Assembly (NCBI GenBank): GCA_030537615.1
Contig: JAUNVP010000002.1
Location: forward strand, 62,001-126,000
Direction: 5' to 3'
DNA from: Actinomycetaceae bacterium
GTDB lineage: Bacteria; Actinomycetota; Actinomycetes; Actinomycetales; Actinomycetaceae
Length of the DNA: 64,000 bases
The notes beneath the pieces are model-generated. The model did not search any database, was not told where the DNA came from, and saw nothing but the letters and a program-made list of their open reading frames with translations. Of this stretch, positions 9,412 through 18,934 are shown one piece after another. Within the stretch, counting starts at the first letter, position 1. The number at the start of each line of letters is the position of its first letter. Both the position numbers and the translations under genes were made by a program.

Positions 9412-10407
9412 TTAGAGCCTTTCCACGATGGGAGCCGATGCGGGATTCTGCTCAATAACTTCGAGCACTTCTGCTTCCGTGGGCATGGCCGTTGAGCATT
9501 CGAGGCGAGAAGCGACGATCGCTCCGGCTGTGGACGCAAACTGAATAGCCTTGGGCAAGTCCCACCCCTGGAGCAGGGAGTGGCACAGCGAACCGCCAAA
9601 GGAGTCACCGGCGCCGAGGCCGTTGCATACGTCGACCGGTGTTACCGGGACAACGATACGCTCTTCACGAGTCTTCGCGAGAGTACCGAGAGGACCTTGT
9701 TTGACTATGGCAATATCAACACCGCGTTCGAGAAGCGCATCGGCGGCACGCTCGGGTTCGGTTTCTCCCACTGCGATCCGGCATTCTTCCTTATTGCCTA
9801 CGGCGACATTGACCTTCTCGAGCATCCGATCAACTTCACGATGAGCGATTTCCTCGTTTTCCCAGAACATATCCCGGTAATCGAGGTCGGCAATAGTCCA
9901 CCCCTTCTTGGCGCGAGCGTCGAGTGCCCAGTGGTGTGCCGATCGGGAGGGTTCCACGCTCAGCCCGGTTACCGAAAGCCAGAAAATCTTGGCATCGCGC
10001 ACGGCTTGGACGGGGATATCGTCGGACTTAAGCTCAAGGTCAGGAGCCGAGGGTTCACGGTAGAAATAGAGGGGGAAGTCATCCGGCGGAAAGATCTCGC
10101 AGAAAGTCACGGGAGTATTAAAGTTCTGATTTGTTATTACAAATTGATCTGAAACTCCGAGCCGACTCATCTCTTGACGAACATAGTTTCCAAACGGATC
10201 ATCTCCTACGCCGGTAATAATAGCGGCAGAGTGTTCCATACGAGCCGAAGCCACGGCAACATTCATCGGCGAACCGCCGAGGAACTTGCCGAAGCTCTCA
10301 ACCTTTTCAAGGCCAACGCCGGTTTGTAGCGGGTAGATGTCGATTCCACTTCGACCAATTGTGATGACGTCGAACAGCTCCTGTTGCTGCTCCATATTGC
10401 TAGCCAC
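9412..10407 (-). CDS. iolC: 5-dehydro-2-deoxygluconokinase
   Basis: This 331-residue PfkB-family kinase phosphorylates 2-deoxy-5-keto-gluconate, the fifth step of inositol breakdown. It shows the N-terminal ribokinase pattern (FLGGSPMNVAVASARM near residue 44) and the anion-hole and catalytic motif NGLGAGDSFGG near 270, with Asp as the base. The start is a GTG preceded by AAAGGAG with 6-bp spacing. It is the promoter-proximal gene of the iolC-aldolase-iolB-iolD operon. Other PfkB sugar kinases are possible in principle, but context makes IolC very likely. Confidence 0.9.
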   Translation of the reverse strand: MASNMEQQQELFDVITIGRSGIDIYPLQTGVGLEKVESFGKFLGGSPMNVAVASARMEHSAAIITGVGDDPFGNYVRQEMSRLGVSDQFVITNQNFNTPVTFCEIFPPDDFPLYFYREPSAPDLELKSDDIPVQAVRDAKIFWLSVTGLSVEPSRSAHHWALDARAKKGWTIADLDYRDMFWENEEIAHREVDRMLEKVNVAVGNKEECRIAVGETEPERAADALLERGVDIAIVKQGPLGTLAKTREERIVVPVTPVDVCNGLGAGDSFGGSLCHSLLQGWDLPKAIQFASTAGAIVASRLECSTAMPTEAEVLEVIEQNPASAPIVERL

Positions 10408-10566
10408 GGGGGGCTCCTTTCCACAACACTGGGGTGCCTGCTCATGGGGCGACTGGAGTAGTCGAGTGAGGACAGGTTGTTATCACCACTACCATTGTGC
10501 CGACAAGCAACCAAATTGTCAAGACTTTGTTAGGACATTTGCGTGAGTGGTTTAGTAAACGGCCAT
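10408..10566. promoter_or_regulatory. Upstream region of the iolC operon
   Basis: About 160 bp of AT-richer sequence precedes iolC. It contains TTTGTTAGGACA at 10526-10537. A near copy (11 of 12 bases), TTTGTTAGGTCA, occurs at 13899-13910 on the other strand, upstream of the Gfo/Idh gene and the GntR regulator. This could be a binding site for the GntR protein, but two copies are weak evidence. Confidence 0.25.
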
Positions 10567-10745
10567 CGGCTCTCTCTTGAAGCACTCATCTCCACTAGAG
10601 AGAGCCGACGCACACAAGCAGAGCCTACAACCCCCAAAATCACTGTCAGGCAGAGCCCAACCCCCCTCGTAGACTCTCCCTAACGAAAAACACCCTCGTA
10701 AAGCAGAGCCTACGCCCGCCAAGCAGAGCCTACGCACACAAAACC
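10567..10745. repeat. Intergenic GTAGGCTCTG/CAGAGCCTAC repeat element, copy 1
   Basis: This stretch holds a hairpin (CGGCTCTCTCT at 10567-10577 with AGAGAGAGCCG at 10597-10607), then CAGAGCCTACA, a stretch rich in CCC and CAAAA, CGTAGACTCTCCCTA, and two further AGCAGAGCCTACGC units. It resembles the elements at 38.7 and 40.7 kb in both content and order. No reading frame is evident. Confidence 0.6.
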
Positions 10746-10786
10746 CCACCGATAAAGGCCAAACGCTACCGAAGCCAAAATTGAAA

Positions 10787-10827
10787 GCGGGGTTTTAGGA
10801 TCGAGAGAGCTGATCCTAAAACCCCGC
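10787..10827 (-). terminator. Strong terminator after the sugar-porter gene
   Basis: A perfect 16-bp inverted repeat (GCGGGGTTTTAGGATC / GATCCTAAAACCCCGC) has a 9-nt loop and is followed on the minus strand by a T-rich run. It lies 21 bp past the stop of the MFS sugar porter. Confidence 0.8.
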
Positions 10828-10848
10828 TACAAGGGTCACGCAAAAGAT

Positions 10849-12501
10849 TTACGAATAGCGTTCTTCGAACTCTGCTTCGAGCTCTTCAAGCGACTTACCC
10901 GACGTTTCCGGCATGATCTTGTACAAAATCATACCGAATACGAGGTTGAGGATCGCGTAGAAAGCGTAGGTGGTTGCTCCACCCCACGATTCCATCATCT
11001 TGGGGAAAGTCCAGGTGATGAAGGCATTGACAACCCAGAGACAGAACACTGCTGAGCCGTTGGCAATACCACGAACCTTGGAGGGGAACATTTCGCCCAT
11101 CATGGTCCACACGACCGGCCCATTACCGGCCTGCACCACAAGCATGAACGCCCCCATCATCGCGAGGATAAGGAGCGGAGCCCACGCCGGCGGAGCCACG
11201 TGGGTATCCATGGCCGGCTGGATCGTGAAGTGGAACAGAGCCGAGATGATACCCAGCGTTGCAAACACGGAGAACAAACAGGTGATGAGAATCTGGCGGC
11301 GGCGGAAGCGGAAGATCAGCCACAGTGCGACGGCACTACCGACAACCGACATCACACCGTTCGCAATCTGCGCGGTAATAGCTGCCGAGGTTCCCATACC
11401 GGCATATTGGAGCACCTTGGGAGCGTAGTACATGATGGTATTAACACCCGTAGTCTGGTTGCAGATCGCGATGAACACGCCGATGAAGAACAGTTTCCGG
11501 ATCCACTTCTCACGGAAGATATCGGCGAACGTACCTTTTTCCTCATGCTCGCGTTCACGCTGAATCTCAAGGATTTCGGCGAACTCGTTTTCAACCGGGC
11601 CATCCTTGTCTTCTTCGCGGATGCGCTTGAGGGCAGCGATAGACTGGTAGTACTGCTGGTTAGCGGCGTACCAACGTGGCGATTCGGGCATGAGGCGCAT
11701 TCCGACCCATAGCGCGATAGCCGGGATCGTGCACAGCAGGAGCATAAGGCGCCAGCCGGCTCCGTTACCTCCTTGGACAACGATCTGATCGAGGTACTCG
11801 TACCACTGGCCGGACGTCAACGTACCACCCTTGGAAGCGGCCAGACTGTTGACGTTATCAAACGACTGCATTCCAGGTTCCAACATGCCGGCCGGGTCTT
11901 CGGCAATATTGAGTTGCGGGCCACCGTAAACCGAGTTGATGATGGCGTTAAAGGTGAAGGCCATGAGCTGACCGGTCACGATCATTAACTGGTCGATAGC
12001 GACGATTGTTCCGCGGATCCGTTTCGGCGCAATTTCCGACAGGTAGACGGGGACTGTGGCAGAGGCACCACCAACCGCAAAGCCAAGGATCACGCGGAAG
12101 ATATACATGATCCAAATGTTTGGAGCGAGGGCGGTTCCCACCGCACCAAACATGAACAGGATGGCAAGAAGAAGAATGTTGTGGCGCCGACCCCAACGGT
12201 CGGATAGACGACCTCCGATCAAAGCGCCAAGCGCAGCTCCCAGGAGGAGAGTCGCCCCAACGGCACCTTCTTCGGTTGCAGTGAGGTGAAGGCCTCCCGC
12301 GTCGACGGGCATGTACATATAGGGGAGAGCTCCGGAGATGACGCCGGTGTCGTATCCGAAGAGAAAAGCGCCGAGGGTGGCGATGCCTGCAACGAATCCG
12401 ATCTTACGGGACTTTCCACTCGGTGGAGTTTCTTGCACCGCAGCACGAATCTCACTTTGAGATGCGTCTAGCCTCAAATCCGGACGAGACTGATTGGACA
12501 T
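10849..12501 (-). CDS. iolT: MFS sugar porter, probable myo-inositol carrier
   Basis: This 550-residue transporter has 12 predicted membrane helices and the sugar-porter signatures: FLFGYDTGVISGAL in helix 1, DRWGRR between helices 2 and 3, VPVYLSEIAPKRIRG, PESPRWY in the central loop and the PETSGKSLEELE end. This group includes proton-coupled IolT inositol carriers as well as xylose and glucose carriers. Two features are unusual: a roughly 60-residue insertion between helices 5 and 6 (about positions 190-250, YGGPQLNIAEDP onward) and a long N-terminal cytoplasmic tail. The start at ATG (MSNQSRPD) has an AGGAG site 6 bp away. Location inside the iol region supports inositol uptake. Confidence 0.8.
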   Translation of the reverse strand: MSNQSRPDLRLDASQSEIRAAVQETPPSGKSRKIGFVAGIATLGAFLFGYDTGVISGALPYMYMPVDAGGLHLTATEEGAVGATLLLGAALGALIGGRLSDRWGRRHNILLLAILFMFGAVGTALAPNIWIMYIFRVILGFAVGGASATVPVYLSEIAPKRIRGTIVAIDQLMIVTGQLMAFTFNAIINSVYGGPQLNIAEDPAGMLEPGMQSFDNVNSLAASKGGTLTSGQWYEYLDQIVVQGGNGAGWRLMLLLCTIPAIALWVGMRLMPESPRWYAANQQYYQSIAALKRIREEDKDGPVENEFAEILEIQREREHEEKGTFADIFREKWIRKLFFIGVFIAICNQTTGVNTIMYYAPKVLQYAGMGTSAAITAQIANGVMSVVGSAVALWLIFRFRRRQILITCLFSVFATLGIISALFHFTIQPAMDTHVAPPAWAPLLILAMMGAFMLVVQAGNGPVVWTMMGEMFPSKVRGIANGSAVFCLWVVNAFITWTFPKMMESWGGATTYAFYAILNLVFGMILYKIMPETSGKSLEELEAEFEERYS

Positions 12502-12590
12502 TGGTTCTCCTGTTGGTGTGGGTGACTGCGTCACCTGAGGGCGGGTTGGTAGACCATCATCGGTTCCAACTTTGTTGAGGGTCGGATGAA

Positions 12591-13784
12591 CTAGCGGTTA
12601 AACGTTGTTTCACCGGTGACAGCGTTCACTTCATGCCATTGTCCGTCCTGAGCGGAGGCAACAGCAGCTTCATCGATTTCGGCCGCTGCCCAACCGTCTG
12701 CCACTGACGGCGCCAGCTGCTGACCGGACAAAACCGAGTCGACGAAGAGTTGAGCTTCGATGACTTTGAGGTCATCGAATCCCATCGATGTACCGGCTCC
12801 GGGTTGGAATCGGTCAAAGTATGGGAAATCTGGGGAGGCCATCGCTCGAACGTAGCCTTGGTTAGCTCCGTTTGCGCGGCCGATACATACGTGGAGGTCG
12901 TTAAGGTGTTCGAAGTTCCACCGCAGCGATCCGTGCGTACCGTACACCTCGATGATGTATTCGGCTCGCGGTCCGACGCTGACGCGAGAGGATTCGAGAG
13001 TTGCGATAATCCCGTTTTCGATGAGGGCGAGGATAGCGACATAGTCTTCGTTTTCGACTTCTCCTCGTTCATCGCCTACTTCAAAGCCGGAATGTCCGAC
13101 TCCCATCTTTGTCGGGATCGGGCGTTCTTTAATGAATGTGTCGGAAATGGCGGTAACGGATTCGATGCGTCCGCACAGGTATTGGACGAGGTCAGCGCCG
13201 TGTGACATCAGATCACCGACAACTCCAGCTCCGGCGCGTTTGCGATCGTACCTCCATGTCAGCGGTCCCTGCGGGTCAGAGGCGTAGTCGGCGATCAGCC
13301 AGCAACGGGCATTAGTAATACGTCCAAGCTCACCCCGTTGAATGAGTTCGCGTGCACGTTGAATAGCAGGAGCGTGACGGTAGTTAAAGCCAACGGCAGT
13401 GACGAGTTGCGCTTTCTCGGCAGCACGCGCAATGTCTTGCGATTCTGCGGCGTTGACCCCCATCGGCTTTTCAATCCAGAAGGGCTTGCCAGCCTCAGCC
13501 GCCGCGAGTGCGATCTCTCGATGCAGATAGTTCGGCGCGCAGATCGACACAATATCCACTTCGGGATCGTTGATGACATGACGGTAGTCGGCAGATGCGC
13601 GCTCGTAACCGAGGATGTCAGTCGCCCACGTCTGATTTTCTTCAATCGGATCGGCGCAGTGTACGAGCCGAATGGTTGCGTTAAGTTCGGGGAATTTCTC
13701 TGCTAGTGCTTTATACGAACGCGTATGGAGACGTCCCATCCATCCGAGACTGATAAGTCCGACTCCGATTGTCTGCTTTTCCAT
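12591..13784 (-). CDS. Gfo/Idh/MocA oxidoreductase (inositol dehydrogenase-like)
   Basis: This 397-residue NAD(P)-dependent sugar dehydrogenase has an N-terminal Rossmann motif (GVGLISLGWMGRLHTRSY), the EKPMGVNA block near residue 105 and a C-terminal Gfo/Idh/MocA alpha/beta domain. It is divergent from the GntR regulator and stands alone between the sugar porter and that regulator. It probably oxidises an inositol isomer (for example scyllo-inositol) or a related polyol, complementing the second dehydrogenase at 16.1 kb. The substrate is not visible in sequence. I chose the ATG with a GAAGGAG site in front; the upstream 33 residues look untranslated. Confidence 0.75.
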   Translation of the reverse strand: MEKQTIGVGLISLGWMGRLHTRSYKALAEKFPELNATIRLVHCADPIEENQTWATDILGYERASADYRHVINDPEVDIVSICAPNYLHREIALAAAEAGKPFWIEKPMGVNAAESQDIARAAEKAQLVTAVGFNYRHAPAIQRARELIQRGELGRITNARCWLIADYASDPQGPLTWRYDRKRAGAGVVGDLMSHGADLVQYLCGRIESVTAISDTFIKERPIPTKMGVGHSGFEVGDERGEVENEDYVAILALIENGIIATLESSRVSVGPRAEYIIEVYGTHGSLRWNFEHLNDLHVCIGRANGANQGYVRAMASPDFPYFDRFQPGAGTSMGFDDLKVIEAQLFVDSVLSGQQLAPSVADGWAAAEIDEAAVASAQDGQWHEVNAVTGETTFNR

Positions 13785-14030
13785 CACTTCTGCTCCTTCG
13801 CTGATGGTACGGCGCTCGATAAGTTCAGCTCGCAATTGAACTAATTTCCTTGCCTGTGGAATGAGAATAAGCATATTTGTCACTCAATGCAAGCTCTTTG
13901 ACCTAACAAATCATTGGCGCGCTCTAAATTGCGGGATTCTGCCGTATGGTCACACTAATCCCGATAAGATAATGACAATCTCTCCGAAAGCACCCCTTTA
14001 TGTCACCCTCCCTGAGCCGTAAGGACTTTC

Positions 14031-14774
14031 ATGGAAACGCCATTTCAACTGAATGTGACTATTGAGCGACATAGCTCTACCCCGCTCTACCAACAGATTG
14101 CCGAACCGCTGGAACAGGCGATTATCGCTGGAGAGGTAGCCCCCGGAGAACTCGTCGAAGATGAAATCTCGATGGCAAAACGCCTCCAGGTGTCTCGTCC
14201 CACTGCCCGCCGAGCACTCCAAGAACTCGTTAATCGCGGGCTTCTCACCCGCCGCCGCGGGGTCGGCACGCGAGTAACCCCATCGCAAATCCATCGGCCT
14301 CTTGAACTGAGCTCCCTCAATGATGACCTGATCAAAGCTGGTTTCACCCCCACGACCCGCGTACTCTCCTATGAGATTATTGAAGCCGGCCCACTCGAAG
14401 CAAAACTGCTGAATTTAAGCGAGGGTGATGGAGTTCTCCTCACGACTCGCCTGCGTAGCATTGACGGACAACCGCTCGCTATTTTGACGAATCACCTTCC
14501 GCTTGAACTGGCACCAGAATGGGCGGAACTGCAGCGAGACGGCCTCTACGACTGTTTCGCAAACCGCGGCATCAAAATCGCTTCGGCAACTCAGGTTATT
14601 GGCGCTCGATCCGCGACTTCCCGCGAAGCGGAGCTCCTCGACGAGGATAGCCGAGCACCACTATTGACAATGGAACGCACTGCCTACACCGAAGATGGAA
14701 AGATCGTTGAAGTGGGCAATCACGTCTACAGGCCGACGCTGTACTCGTTCCGCTTTACCGTTTTTGCCAATTAG
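14031..14774 (+). CDS. GntR/HutC-family regulator (probable inositol regulator)
   Basis: This 247-residue regulator has an N-terminal winged helix-turn-helix of the GntR type (PLYQQIAEPLEQAIIAGEV through VSRPTARRALQELVNRGLLTRRRGVGTRV, residues 18-80) and a C-terminal UTRA effector domain (about 95-240). A Shine-Dalgarno AAGGA precedes the ATG. It is divergent from the upstream dehydrogenase and reads toward the transaldolase-iolG-iolE operon, so it is placed to control both. UTRA proteins bind sugars or sugar phosphates; an inositol-derived ligand is inferred from location only. Confidence 0.8.
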   Translation: METPFQLNVTIERHSSTPLYQQIAEPLEQAIIAGEVAPGELVEDEISMAKRLQVSRPTARRALQELVNRGLLTRRRGVGTRVTPSQIHRPLELSSLNDDLIKAGFTPTTRVLSYEIIEAGPLEAKLLNLSEGDGVLLTTRLRSIDGQPLAILTNHLPLELAPEWAELQRDGLYDCFANRGIKIASATQVIGARSATSREAELLDEDSRAPLLTMERTAYTEDGKIVEVGNHVYRPTLYSFRFTVFAN

Positions 14775-14981
14775 TCGAACGTGACTTAGTTCGCTTTTTT
14801 CACTTCCACTTGCCGCTGATTGCGCGGCCGGGCCACTGTTGGAGATCAGTTTCACCCTCAACTACTCTGCTTTGTTGTGACAAACGCTTGACAAATAGCT
14901 TACAAGAGCGTTGACTAGTAGTGATGGATCTGCCGCAGCGATGTTGCAACGGCATTCTCACCACACCAATAGGAGAACCTC

Positions 14982-16061
14982 ATGGAAGAGATTACCCCCA
15001 CTCCCGGACCGCTGTACGACGCAGTTCAGGGCACCCCCACGGCTCTGTGGAACGACTCCTCAGATCTCAACGAACTACGTCAGTCGATTTCTTTCGGTGC
15101 TGTCGGCGCGACCTGTAACCCGGTAATCGCCTACACGACCATAGCGAAGTACCCCGAGATCTGGACCGATCGTATTCGTGCAATCGCCGATGCCCATCCA
15201 ACCTGGGGTGAATCCGAAATTGGCTGGCAAGCCGTCAAAGACATGTCAGTTGAGGCCGCCAAACTTCTCGAGCCGACTTTCGAGAAAGAACAGGGCCGCA
15301 ATGGACGCCTTTCGATGCAGACGGATCCCCGCTTCCATCGCGACGCCAAAGCTCTTGCCGACCAGGCCGAAGAGTTCCATAATCTCGCTCCCAATATCGT
15401 CGTGAAAGTCCCCGCCACCAAAACCGGGATTGAAGCGATTGAAGAAGCTACCTATCGCGGCGTCTCGATGAACGTTACCGTATCGTTCTCCGTGCCACAG
15501 GCAGTACAGTCGGCCGAAGCCATCGAACGCGGCCTCAAGCGGCGCGAGGCCGAAGGCCTTCCCGTCGACACCATGGGTCCCGTTGTCACGATTATGGTTG
15601 GCCGTCTCGATGACTGGCTCAAGTACGTCGTCGCTCGCGACGGTATCTTCATCGATAACTCCGCCCTCGAATGGGCTGGTATCGCCGCTTTCAAGAAGGC
15701 CTACGCCATCTTCCAAGAGCGCGGTTTCCGTTCGCGTCTGCTCTCGGCAGCATTCCGCAACGTCAACCAGTGGGCAGAGTTCCAAGGTGGCGACGTGGTC
15801 GTTTCCCCACCGTTCAAGTGGCAGAAGATCATCAACGATTCGGACTACGAGTTCGTTCCACGCATGGATCATGCCGTGGAAGAAAAATACCTCGAACAGC
15901 TTCGCCGTATCCCGGACTTCAACCGTGCATACGAAGAAGACGGCATGACGATCGAAGAGTTCGACGACTTCGGACCGACGCGAAAGACTTTGCGTCAGTT
16001 CCTTCAGGCAGATGCTGATCTCGACGCCCTGGTGCGCGACATTATCGTCCCTGCTCCGTAA
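14982..16061 (+). CDS. Transaldolase-family protein in the inositol operon
   Basis: This 359-residue TIM-barrel protein has transaldolase-like sequence: GATCNPVIAYTTI near residue 44, the Schiff-base strand NIVVKVPATKTGIEAIEEA near 138 and VNVTVSFS-like MNVTVSFSVPQAVQSAEAI near 163. It is longer than the TalB type. It is first in a tight operon with iolG (59 bp) and the iolE-like gene (18 bp), behind a TTGACA-containing promoter region at about 14.87-14.93 kb. A transaldolase is not part of the classical inositol route, so it may transfer a three-carbon unit from a keto-sugar intermediate or act on another imported polyol. Function is unknown; family assignment is firm. Confidence 0.75.
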   Translation: MEEITPTPGPLYDAVQGTPTALWNDSSDLNELRQSISFGAVGATCNPVIAYTTIAKYPEIWTDRIRAIADAHPTWGESEIGWQAVKDMSVEAAKLLEPTFEKEQGRNGRLSMQTDPRFHRDAKALADQAEEFHNLAPNIVVKVPATKTGIEAIEEATYRGVSMNVTVSFSVPQAVQSAEAIERGLKRREAEGLPVDTMGPVVTIMVGRLDDWLKYVVARDGIFIDNSALEWAGIAAFKKAYAIFQERGFRSRLLSAAFRNVNQWAEFQGGDVVVSPPFKWQKIINDSDYEFVPRMDHAVEEKYLEQLRRIPDFNRAYEEDGMTIEEFDDFGPTRKTLRQFLQADADLDALVRDIIVPAP

Positions 16062-16120
16062 GTCGTATCGAAGTCGATACGACAATCAACCACCCCTCAC
16101 CTCTCATTTAAGGAGTACTC

Positions 16121-17107
16121 ATGCTTCGATTTGGAATCATCGGTGCAGGTCGCATTGCTCACGTTCACGCGCGGTCAATTAGCCAGCACGCCGACGCCAA
16201 ACTCATTGCCATTACCGACCCGGTGGCTGAGGCCGCCACGAATCTCGCCGAACAGTACGACGTCGCTATCGCTGCAAATGCTGAGGAACTGTTCGCGAAT
16301 CCAGACATTGACGCGATCATTGTCTGCTCGCCTACTCCCCTACACATCGAGCACATTGTCGGGGCGACCCGCGCCGGCAAAGCTGTCCTGTGCGAAAAGC
16401 CCATTGCGATGGAGTCCTCGGCTCTGACCGCCCTCGACGAGGGACTCGAAGGCTACAACGCGCGCGTCATGATGGGCTTCAATCGTCGCTTCGACCCGAA
16501 CTTCGCCCGCGTTCACGAACTCGTTGACAAGGGGGAAATCGGAGAGGTCGAACAGTTGACGATTATCTCCCGCGATCCTGCTGCTCCTCCAAAGGAATAC
16601 ATCGCCGTATCCGGTGGCATCTTCAAAGATATGACCATCCATGACTTTGATATGGCGCGCTTCTTCCTCGGTGACATCAAGGAAGTAACAGCCATTGGCC
16701 AGAATCTCGACCCTGAACTGGCAGATACCGGCGATTTCGACGCGGCAATCATCGTCCTGAAGAATGCTGAGGGCAAAGCCGCGACCATTATCAACAACCG
16801 CCACTGTGCCACCGGCTACGACCAGCGTCTGGAAGCCTCGGGTCCCGAAGGCTCGATCTTCGCGGATAACGTTCGCGAGACCACTGTGCGTCTGTCGCGC
16901 GATCACTTCTCTGATTCGCTTGACCCCTACCTCGACTTCTTCCTCGAACGCTATGAGGCCGCGTACTACCGTGAACTCGATGCCTTCATTCGCGCCGTGG
17001 AAGAAACCGGTGATTACACTCCGTCAATCGCCGATGGCATTGCCGCCCTCACCATTGCTGAAGCTGCCGCGGAAAGCGCTCAGACCGGGGCAACTGTCAG
17101 CCTCTAA
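16121..17107 (+). CDS. iolG: Inositol 2-dehydrogenase
   Basis: This 328-residue Gfo/Idh/MocA enzyme is very probably myo-inositol 2-dehydrogenase, which makes scyllo-inosose with NAD. Landmarks are the Rossmann start RFGIIGAGRIAHVHARS, the active-site block AVLCEKPIAMESSAL with catalytic Lys near residue 93, and GIFKDMTIHDFDMARFFLG with the His-Asp pair near 170, all typical of IolG. A strong AAGGAG site precedes the ATG. It lies between the transaldolase-family gene and the iolE-like dehydratase gene in one operon. Confidence 0.88.
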   Translation: MLRFGIIGAGRIAHVHARSISQHADAKLIAITDPVAEAATNLAEQYDVAIAANAEELFANPDIDAIIVCSPTPLHIEHIVGATRAGKAVLCEKPIAMESSALTALDEGLEGYNARVMMGFNRRFDPNFARVHELVDKGEIGEVEQLTIISRDPAAPPKEYIAVSGGIFKDMTIHDFDMARFFLGDIKEVTAIGQNLDPELADTGDFDAAIIVLKNAEGKAATIINNRHCATGYDQRLEASGPEGSIFADNVRETTVRLSRDHFSDSLDPYLDFFLERYEAAYYRELDAFIRAVEETGDYTPSIADGIAALTIAEAAAESAQTGATVSL

Positions 17108-17125
17108 CCTTCAAAGGAGAAAACT

Positions 17126-17986
17126 ATGAAGATCGCCGGTGCCCCGATTTCCTGGGGCGTATGCGAAGTCCCCGGATGGGGATACCAAATGTCGCCAGAC
17201 CGTGTCCTGCAGGAAATGAAAGACATGGGGCTGACCGCCACCGAGTTCGGCCCCCAGGGCTGGCTCCCGATCGAACCCGAAGCGCGCGCTAAAGCCGTAT
17301 CGAAGTTCGGCCTCCAACCCGTTGGATCATTCTTCCTCGCCATCATGCACGACCCCAACTACGACCCGATTCCCGATGTGAAGAAGGAACTCGAAGCGTT
17401 CAAGGTCGCCGGAGGAAGTTACCTCGTGCTGGCTGCCGACTCGGGTCAGGACGGGTATGACGATCGTCCGGTTCTCGACGAGACCGGGTGGGCCACTCTG
17501 TTCAACAATCTGTCCCGTATCCGCTCGGTGTGTGAGGAAGCCGGAGTCAAAGCCTGCATCCACCCACACTGGGGCACGATGGTGCAGAATGTCGACGAGG
17601 TCGAACGCGTCCTCGACAACTCCACCGTTGGTCTGTGCCTCGATACCGGACACCTCGCTGCCGGTGGCGCGGATGTCGTCGCACTGACGCAGAAGTACGC
17701 CGACCGGGTGGACATCGTCCACGCCAAGGACGTTCACAAGGAAATGACTGACAAGCTCTTGCCGGGTGAGCTCACCTGGTCTGAGGGCGTCAAGGGCGGC
17801 ATGTTCGCTCCCATTGGAGAGGGCGATATCGACTTCCCCACCATTGTCAAGGCGCTCAACGACGCTGGTTTCGACGGATACTACGTGCTCGAGCAAGACA
17901 TCATGCTCGATGAGGAGCCTCCTGCTGACGGTGGCCCCCGAAACAATGCGAAGAAGTCCTTTGAGGCTTTGAGCGCACTTGCCTAA
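17126..17986 (+). CDS. iolE: Inosose dehydratase (IolE-like)
   Basis: This 286-residue TIM-barrel protein of the AP-endonuclease-2/xylose-isomerase-like family has IAGAPISWGVCEVPGWG at the start, metal-ligand blocks CIHPHWGT near residue 142, GLCLDTGHLAAGG near 172 and DIVHAKDVHKE near 195, and a GEGDIDF signature near 232. This pattern matches IolE, which dehydrates scyllo-inosose to the dione used by IolD. A paralogous IolH/IolI-type isomerase is the alternative. Co-transcription with iolG and an AAAGGAG site 6 bp before ATG support the call. Confidence 0.85.
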   Translation: MKIAGAPISWGVCEVPGWGYQMSPDRVLQEMKDMGLTATEFGPQGWLPIEPEARAKAVSKFGLQPVGSFFLAIMHDPNYDPIPDVKKELEAFKVAGGSYLVLAADSGQDGYDDRPVLDETGWATLFNNLSRIRSVCEEAGVKACIHPHWGTMVQNVDEVERVLDNSTVGLCLDTGHLAAGGADVVALTQKYADRVDIVHAKDVHKEMTDKLLPGELTWSEGVKGGMFAPIGEGDIDFPTIVKALNDAGFDGYYVLEQDIMLDEEPPADGGPRNNAKKSFEALSALA

Positions 17987-17992
17987 CAGCAC

Positions 17993-18024
17993 TGTGGGCC
18001 GGGCTCTGCGGAGTCCGGCCCACA
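17993..18024. terminator. Bidirectional terminator-like hairpin
   Basis: A 10-bp perfect inverted repeat (TGTGGGCCGG / CCGGCCCACA) sits between the converging ends of iolE and the minus-strand membrane protein gene. Confidence 0.6.
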
Positions 18025-18046
18025 CTTATGCCGTGGATGGAGGCGC

Positions 18047-18934
18047 CTAAAAGCGTTTGAATCGAAGACGGTTGGCATTTCGGCGGTCAAGCCACATCTT
18101 GTATCCTTCCAGGGCGAAAGTCGCGAGAATCAAAGCCGCAATAATCAGAATGACGTGGGGCGGGTAATGCTTGCCGTGGATACCGAAGTAAATGTACGGC
18201 GCCATAAACGTCACAATCGTGACAATCATGCCGACAAATCTCATGCGGAATCGAGGCGCTGTCACCATCGTTAAGACTCCCCACGTATAGGGGATCGCAG
18301 TCACGAGGTCGATGGCCCACAGCATGACGAGGGAGCCGTGAAACTCTTTCACGAAAGTCACCGGTAGCACTCGCAACGCGGAATACACCAGCACGACAAC
18401 GTAGGCGATAAAGCGCGGATTCGTCAGCATCCGCATCAGTCTCGTCCTCCTGATCAAAGGAATTCCAAGAGCGAGCACTTCGTTGTAAACGCGGGTGGTG
18501 AGAACAAGCCCATCAATTCCGTGAAGCGCATCGCGCAAGAATTCAATATCGGCTGGAGTTTGGCGTTCGACGAGAAAATCAACGAGGGTAATCGGCGCAA
18601 TACCGATCGGGATCAACTCGTCACCCTGCACGAGTTGAGTGGGCCCAAGTTCATGAAGTATCTCGGGAGCCAACCATTCTTCCCATTCTGTGCGCTCAGC
18701 GGCCGTCATGGGAATAATCCACAGTCGTTCCCGTTTACGCACGGAGTCTCGTAGCCGCACAGTCAGCGCTTTTCGCTTCGGACTGCTCCCGATCACACTG
18801 GAAGGCGGGAATTCACGAACCATTCGATCTCGCAGATCAGCTAAACGATCAATACCGGCAGCATCGCGCACGGCATCGGGATCAAGCGCATAGTCATCGC
18901 CGAATGAAAGATCGAGGGAAAAGTTCACCCTCAT
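18047..18934 (-). CDS. Hypothetical membrane protein
   Basis: This 295-residue protein has a soluble N-terminal half (about 1-170) followed by four hydrophobic segments at roughly 172-195, 205-225, 232-250 and 258-280, ending in a basic tail (DRRNANRLRFKRF). I do not recognise the family. The soluble half contains paired acidic and basic stretches but no known catalytic motif. It faces the opposite way to the inositol operon and is divergent from the phosphatidylcholine-synthase-like gene. Confidence 0.6.
   Translation of the reverse strand: MRVNFSLDLSFGDDYALDPDAVRDAAGIDRLADLRDRMVREFPPSSVIGSSPKRKALTVRLRDSVRKRERLWIIPMTAAERTEWEEWLAPEILHELGPTQLVQGDELIPIGIAPITLVDFLVERQTPADIEFLRDALHGIDGLVLTTRVYNEVLALGIPLIRRTRLMRMLTNPRFIAYVVVLVYSALRVLPVTFVKEFHGSLVMLWAIDLVTAIPYTWGVLTMVTAPRFRMRFVGMIVTIVTFMAPYIYFGIHGKHYPPHVILIIAALILATFALEGYKMWLDRRNANRLRFKRF

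Noticed and set aside
15246..16085. Minus-strand frame of 279 residues over the transaldolase-family gene
   Set aside because: The plus-strand frame has clear family motifs, a ribosome site and operon context; the opposite frame has none.
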